25,451 nucleotides of DNA from Chloroflexales bacterium (lineage in GTDB: Bacteria; Chloroflexota; Chloroflexia; Chloroflexales; Chloroflexaceae). Below are positions 23,248-25,451 of this stretch, one piece after another. The translations under genes and the position numbers were made by a program. The notes beneath the pieces were generated by a model, which saw nothing but the letters and a program-made list of their open reading frames with translations, did no database searches and had not been told where the DNA came from. Numbering within the stretch: position 1 is the first letter of the stretch; each line of letters begins with the position of its first letter. The stretch lies in NCBI GenBank assembly GCA_013336035.1, contig JAAXUL010000013.1, forward strand, positions 1 through 25,451, in the 5' to 3' direction.

Positions 23248-24595
23248 CGAGATTCCCCTGTCGCTGTTTGAGCAGATCTTGATCGCGCTGCTCCTGATGT
23301 TCTTTGCCCTCACCGGGCGCCTCCCCTGGGTGCTTGGGTTCCAGCTCTCGACCACCCTGTGGACGCGAACCTTCTTTCTCGGCCCGATCCCGAATGTTTA
23401 CCCTACGGTCATAGCCCTTGCCGTCGCCGCCGGGATGGACTGGCACCTTCGCCGCCGCTTTCCAGTGCCCCCCCCGCTCTATCGTGGGGCGATTATCTGG
23501 TTCGGGCTCTGGTGGCTCTGGATGGTCCTCCTGCTGGTAATCTTCGATCCCGAGGGGGCCCGCAGCTGGATGATCCAGCTGTTCATCTATATGATCTTCC
23601 CGGTGACGCTGATCTCGCAGTATGACTGGACCGTCCAGCGCATACGGGAGTTTGCCGTATCCTATGTGCTCGTAACTCTGTATGGTGGCTGGAAAGCGCT
23701 GGCGTTGCTCGGAATTGATCTTAGCTATCTTATCAGCGACCCCACCCTGAGCAAAACATCGATCTTGCGCCTAGAGCTGATCAACTATCACTGGTTCTCG
23801 TACTGCTTTGCGCTCGCACTGCTGCTGACCATTGGCCTGTTGATCCAGACACGCCGCAGGCCGCTGGTCAGCCTGCTGCTCGCCGCAAACGCGGTGATCT
23901 GTGTGTACTTTCTGTTCATGGCCGGGTCGCGCCAGGCCATGAATGGCGCGATTATCGTCAGCGCGATGATGTGTCTCTGGGCGCTCTTCAGCGGCAAGGG
24001 CCCGCGTGGTGTGATCCTCGCCGTGGCGGCGACGGTGACCTCGGTCTTTATGTGGATCTACACGGTTGCACCACACTTGCTGCTGCGCGACGACGCTGAC
24101 GCAAGCTCATTGTTCGACATCTTCAGCGATCGGGGCCAGTACTGGCGGATCGGCTGGAATAACTTCTTGTCCTCGCCGGTCTGGGGCACCGGGTGGGTGT
24201 GGGCGGTCTATACGCACAACCTGTTCATCAGTGTGCTGACAGACCAGGGCGTCGTCGGGATGTTCTTCTTTATCGGGGTGCTTGTCTTTATTATGTGGCA
24301 GCTGAAGGGGGTGCTCAGAGGTGTCGGGAGCACCGAGATCGCGGCCTTTCGGATCACCTTTTTTGGCATTGTCTTGTTTACGATGATCCACTCGATGGCC
24401 TCAGGGAATAGCCTGAGCATCTGGTATTTCTTCTGGGCTGGCGCGTTCCTGTGGGTGCTGCGCGGTATGGTCGACAAAGACCTTGCCGCTGCCGCGCAGG
24501 CTCATCCGAGCTTTATCTGGGGTAGTCGCTCTGGCGAGCCGCTGCTCCACGCACCGTTGCCGCCGAAGGGCCGCTGGCTACCGCCCGTATCGTGA
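23237..24595 (+). CDS. O-antigen polymerase/ligase-like membrane protein (Wzy/WaaL type)
   Basis: A 452-residue integral membrane protein with roughly ten hydrophobic spans. A central loop and helix carry MAGSRQAMNGAIIVSAMM (about 228-245). Toward the end, a large extracytoplasmic loop (about 275-320) leads into GTGWVWAVYTHNLFISVLTD and GVVGMFFFIGVLVF, the pattern typical of PF04932 polymerases/ligases (G-x-G, then HN, then G-x-x-G). These join repeat units on the outer face of the membrane or attach glycan to an acceptor. A cytosolic tail of about 30 residues follows the last span. GAGAGGAG (23225-23232) fixes the start, inside the preceding GT4 gene. Polymerase versus ligase cannot be separated by sequence. 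Confidence 0.85.
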   Translation: MFISEIPLSLFEQILIALLLMFFALTGRLPWVLGFQLSTTLWTRTFFLGPIPNVYPTVIALAVAAGMDWHLRRRFPVPPPLYRGAIIWFGLWWLWMVLLLVIFDPEGARSWMIQLFIYMIFPVTLISQYDWTVQRIREFAVSYVLVTLYGGWKALALLGIDLSYLISDPTLSKTSILRLELINYHWFSYCFALALLLTIGLLIQTRRRPLVSLLLAANAVICVYFLFMAGSRQAMNGAIIVSAMMCLWALFSGKGPRGVILAVAATVTSVFMWIYTVAPHLLLRDDADASSLFDIFSDRGQYWRIGWNNFLSSPVWGTGWVWAVYTHNLFISVLTDQGVVGMFFFIGVLVFIMWQLKGVLRGVGSTEIAAFRITFFGIVLFTMIHSMASGNSLSIWYFFWAGAFLWVLRGMVDKDLAAAAQAHPSFIWGSRSGEPLLHAPLPPKGRWLPPVS

Positions 24596-24609
24596 GCGAG
24601 GAGCACGCG

Positions 24610-25374
24610 ATGACACGTCCCCGCTTCAGCGTAGTTACCGTGACCCTCAACTGTGCCGACGCAGCTGAGGCCACCGTGCGCTCTGTGCTGGCCCAGACCT
24701 ACCCCGGCGTAGAGCAGATTGTCAAAGATGGCGGCTCGCGCGATGGCACGCCCGAACGGCTGGGGGCGCTTGGCGCCAATGTCGTCGTGAGCGCCGATAG
24801 CGGCATCTATGACGCGATGAATCAGGCCCTCGCCCTCTGCACGGGCGAGTATGTCTACTTCCTGAACGCCGGTGATACGTTCGCCACCCCGACGGTGCTG
24901 GCCGAGCTGGCTGAGCGGATCGAGCCGGCCGCCGCGGTCGTCTACGCCGAGCTGCTGCTCCACCCGATGATGTGGCGCACCAGCCACCCCGACACGCTCT
25001 CACGCTATTACCTTTTCCGCAAGAACATGAACCACCAGGCGTGGATGGCTCGCCTGGAGACCTACCGGGCCTTCGGAGGGCTCGATACGCGCTATGCGTT
25101 CTGCGCGGACCAGGACTTCATCTGGCGGGCGCGCTTCCGCGAGCGGCTACGCTTTCAGCATGTCGATCTGACCCTGGCCCATTTTGTCTATGGTGGGGCG
25201 AGCACGACAGCCGGCAATCGGGCCAGGGTTGATCGCGAGCGCTGGCAGCTGCTTCATAAGTACTTCCAGCCCTGGGAGATCGCCGTCTATGGCGCGGCAA
25301 GCCTCTATTTCCTCAATCCGCTGAAGGTGAAGCTGCGCCGCATGCAGCTTGCCGCTCAGGGCATAAGCTATTAG
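24610..25374 (+). CDS. Family 2 glycosyltransferase (WcaA-like)
   Basis: A 254-residue GT-A enzyme. It opens FSVVTVTLNCADAAEATVRS (6-25) with QIVKDGGSRDGT (37-48). SADSGIYDAMNQAL precedes YVYFLNAGDTF; in this subgroup NAGD stands where other GT2 enzymes have a DxD. The acceptor side includes MNHQAWMARLETYRAFGGLD and CADQDFIWRARF. A GTG at 24592 also opens the frame, but GAGGAG at 24598-24603 is six bases before ATG 24610, which is therefore chosen. The ribosome site follows the polymerase-like gene's stop immediately. It is the last gene in the window and is followed by 77 bases without a visible gene. Confidence 0.92.
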   Translation: MTRPRFSVVTVTLNCADAAEATVRSVLAQTYPGVEQIVKDGGSRDGTPERLGALGANVVVSADSGIYDAMNQALALCTGEYVYFLNAGDTFATPTVLAELAERIEPAAAVVYAELLLHPMMWRTSHPDTLSRYYLFRKNMNHQAWMARLETYRAFGGLDTRYAFCADQDFIWRARFRERLRFQHVDLTLAHFVYGGASTTAGNRARVDRERWQLLHKYFQPWEIAVYGAASLYFLNPLKVKLRRMQLAAQGISY

Positions 25375-25402
25375 ACAAGGTTCGTAACCGAGTTACGCTT
25401 TC

Positions 25403-25451
25403 AGCCGCTGCCCGCGGCGGGGGTGCGGGGCCTGCGGCTCCCGCAAAGGGT
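25403..25451. repeat. GC-rich palindromic repeat, cut by the window end
   Basis: The arms AGCCGC (25403-25408) and GCGGCT (25434-25439) can pair around a GC-rich interior with GCGGCGGGGGTG, the same core as at 1799-1808. CTCCCGCAAAGGG follows and runs off the window, as in larger dispersed palindromes of GC-rich genomes. It lies about 30 bases after the last GT2 stop and may end the transcription unit, though no T-run is seen. Confidence 0.5.

Overview
The window is GC-rich DNA (I judge roughly 63-65 % GC by eye). It carries the 5' part of a thiolase gene on the minus strand, a small CBS-ACT gene on the plus strand, and then about 23 kb of closely packed plus-strand genes for making and exporting a surface polysaccharide. 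Protein style, GC content and GC-rich interspersed palindromes suggest a Chloroflexota bacterium, perhaps of the Chloroflexia. That is an inference; no rRNA or other marker gene is present. No tRNA, rRNA, CRISPR array, transposase or integrase was found.

Layout. 1-922 (minus): thiolase lacking its C-terminus. 1099-1746: CBS-CBS-ACT protein with a near-perfect ribosome binding site. 1747-2186: the only stretch over 300 bases without an intact gene. It holds a 16-bp-arm palindrome, a minus-strand remnant resembling the C-terminus of a molybdopterin-binding oxidoreductase, and an AT-rich promoter-like block. 2187-4352: ABC exporter (Wzm/Wzt type). 4521-13187: UDP-GlcNAc-type 6-dehydrogenase, GT2, NodB deacetylase, GT4, GT2-like, left-handed beta-helix acyltransferase, GT2 and GT4. 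13181-13432: AT-rich intergenic region with a hairpin and promoter-like elements. 13433-16496: Wzz/BY-kinase-like protein whose P-loop lacks the lysine, and a HlyD-like lipoprotein with a very long coiled coil. 16553-25374: GDP-L-fucose synthase, GT61, GT2, an unclassified GT-A-like protein, a GT2-like protein, GT4, an O-antigen polymerase/ligase-like membrane protein and GT2. 25375-25451: another GC-rich palindromic sequence that runs off the end.

How the genes fit together. Eleven putative glycosyltransferases build a complex glycan. Two nucleotide-sugar enzymes supply a uronic-acid amino sugar and probably a 6-deoxyhexose, and an acyltransferase and a deacetylase modify the product. An ABC exporter with a carbohydrate-binding Wzt tail would carry it across the membrane. 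The locus also holds parts usually tied to the alternative Wzy-dependent route (a Wzz-type chain-length regulator and a polymerase-like protein). No Wzx flippase, initiating phosphoglycosyltransferase, Wza channel or GDP-mannose dehydratase is visible. The mixed export logic, the P-loop-defective Wzz-kinase and the lipoprotein adaptor beside it are the most interesting aspects.
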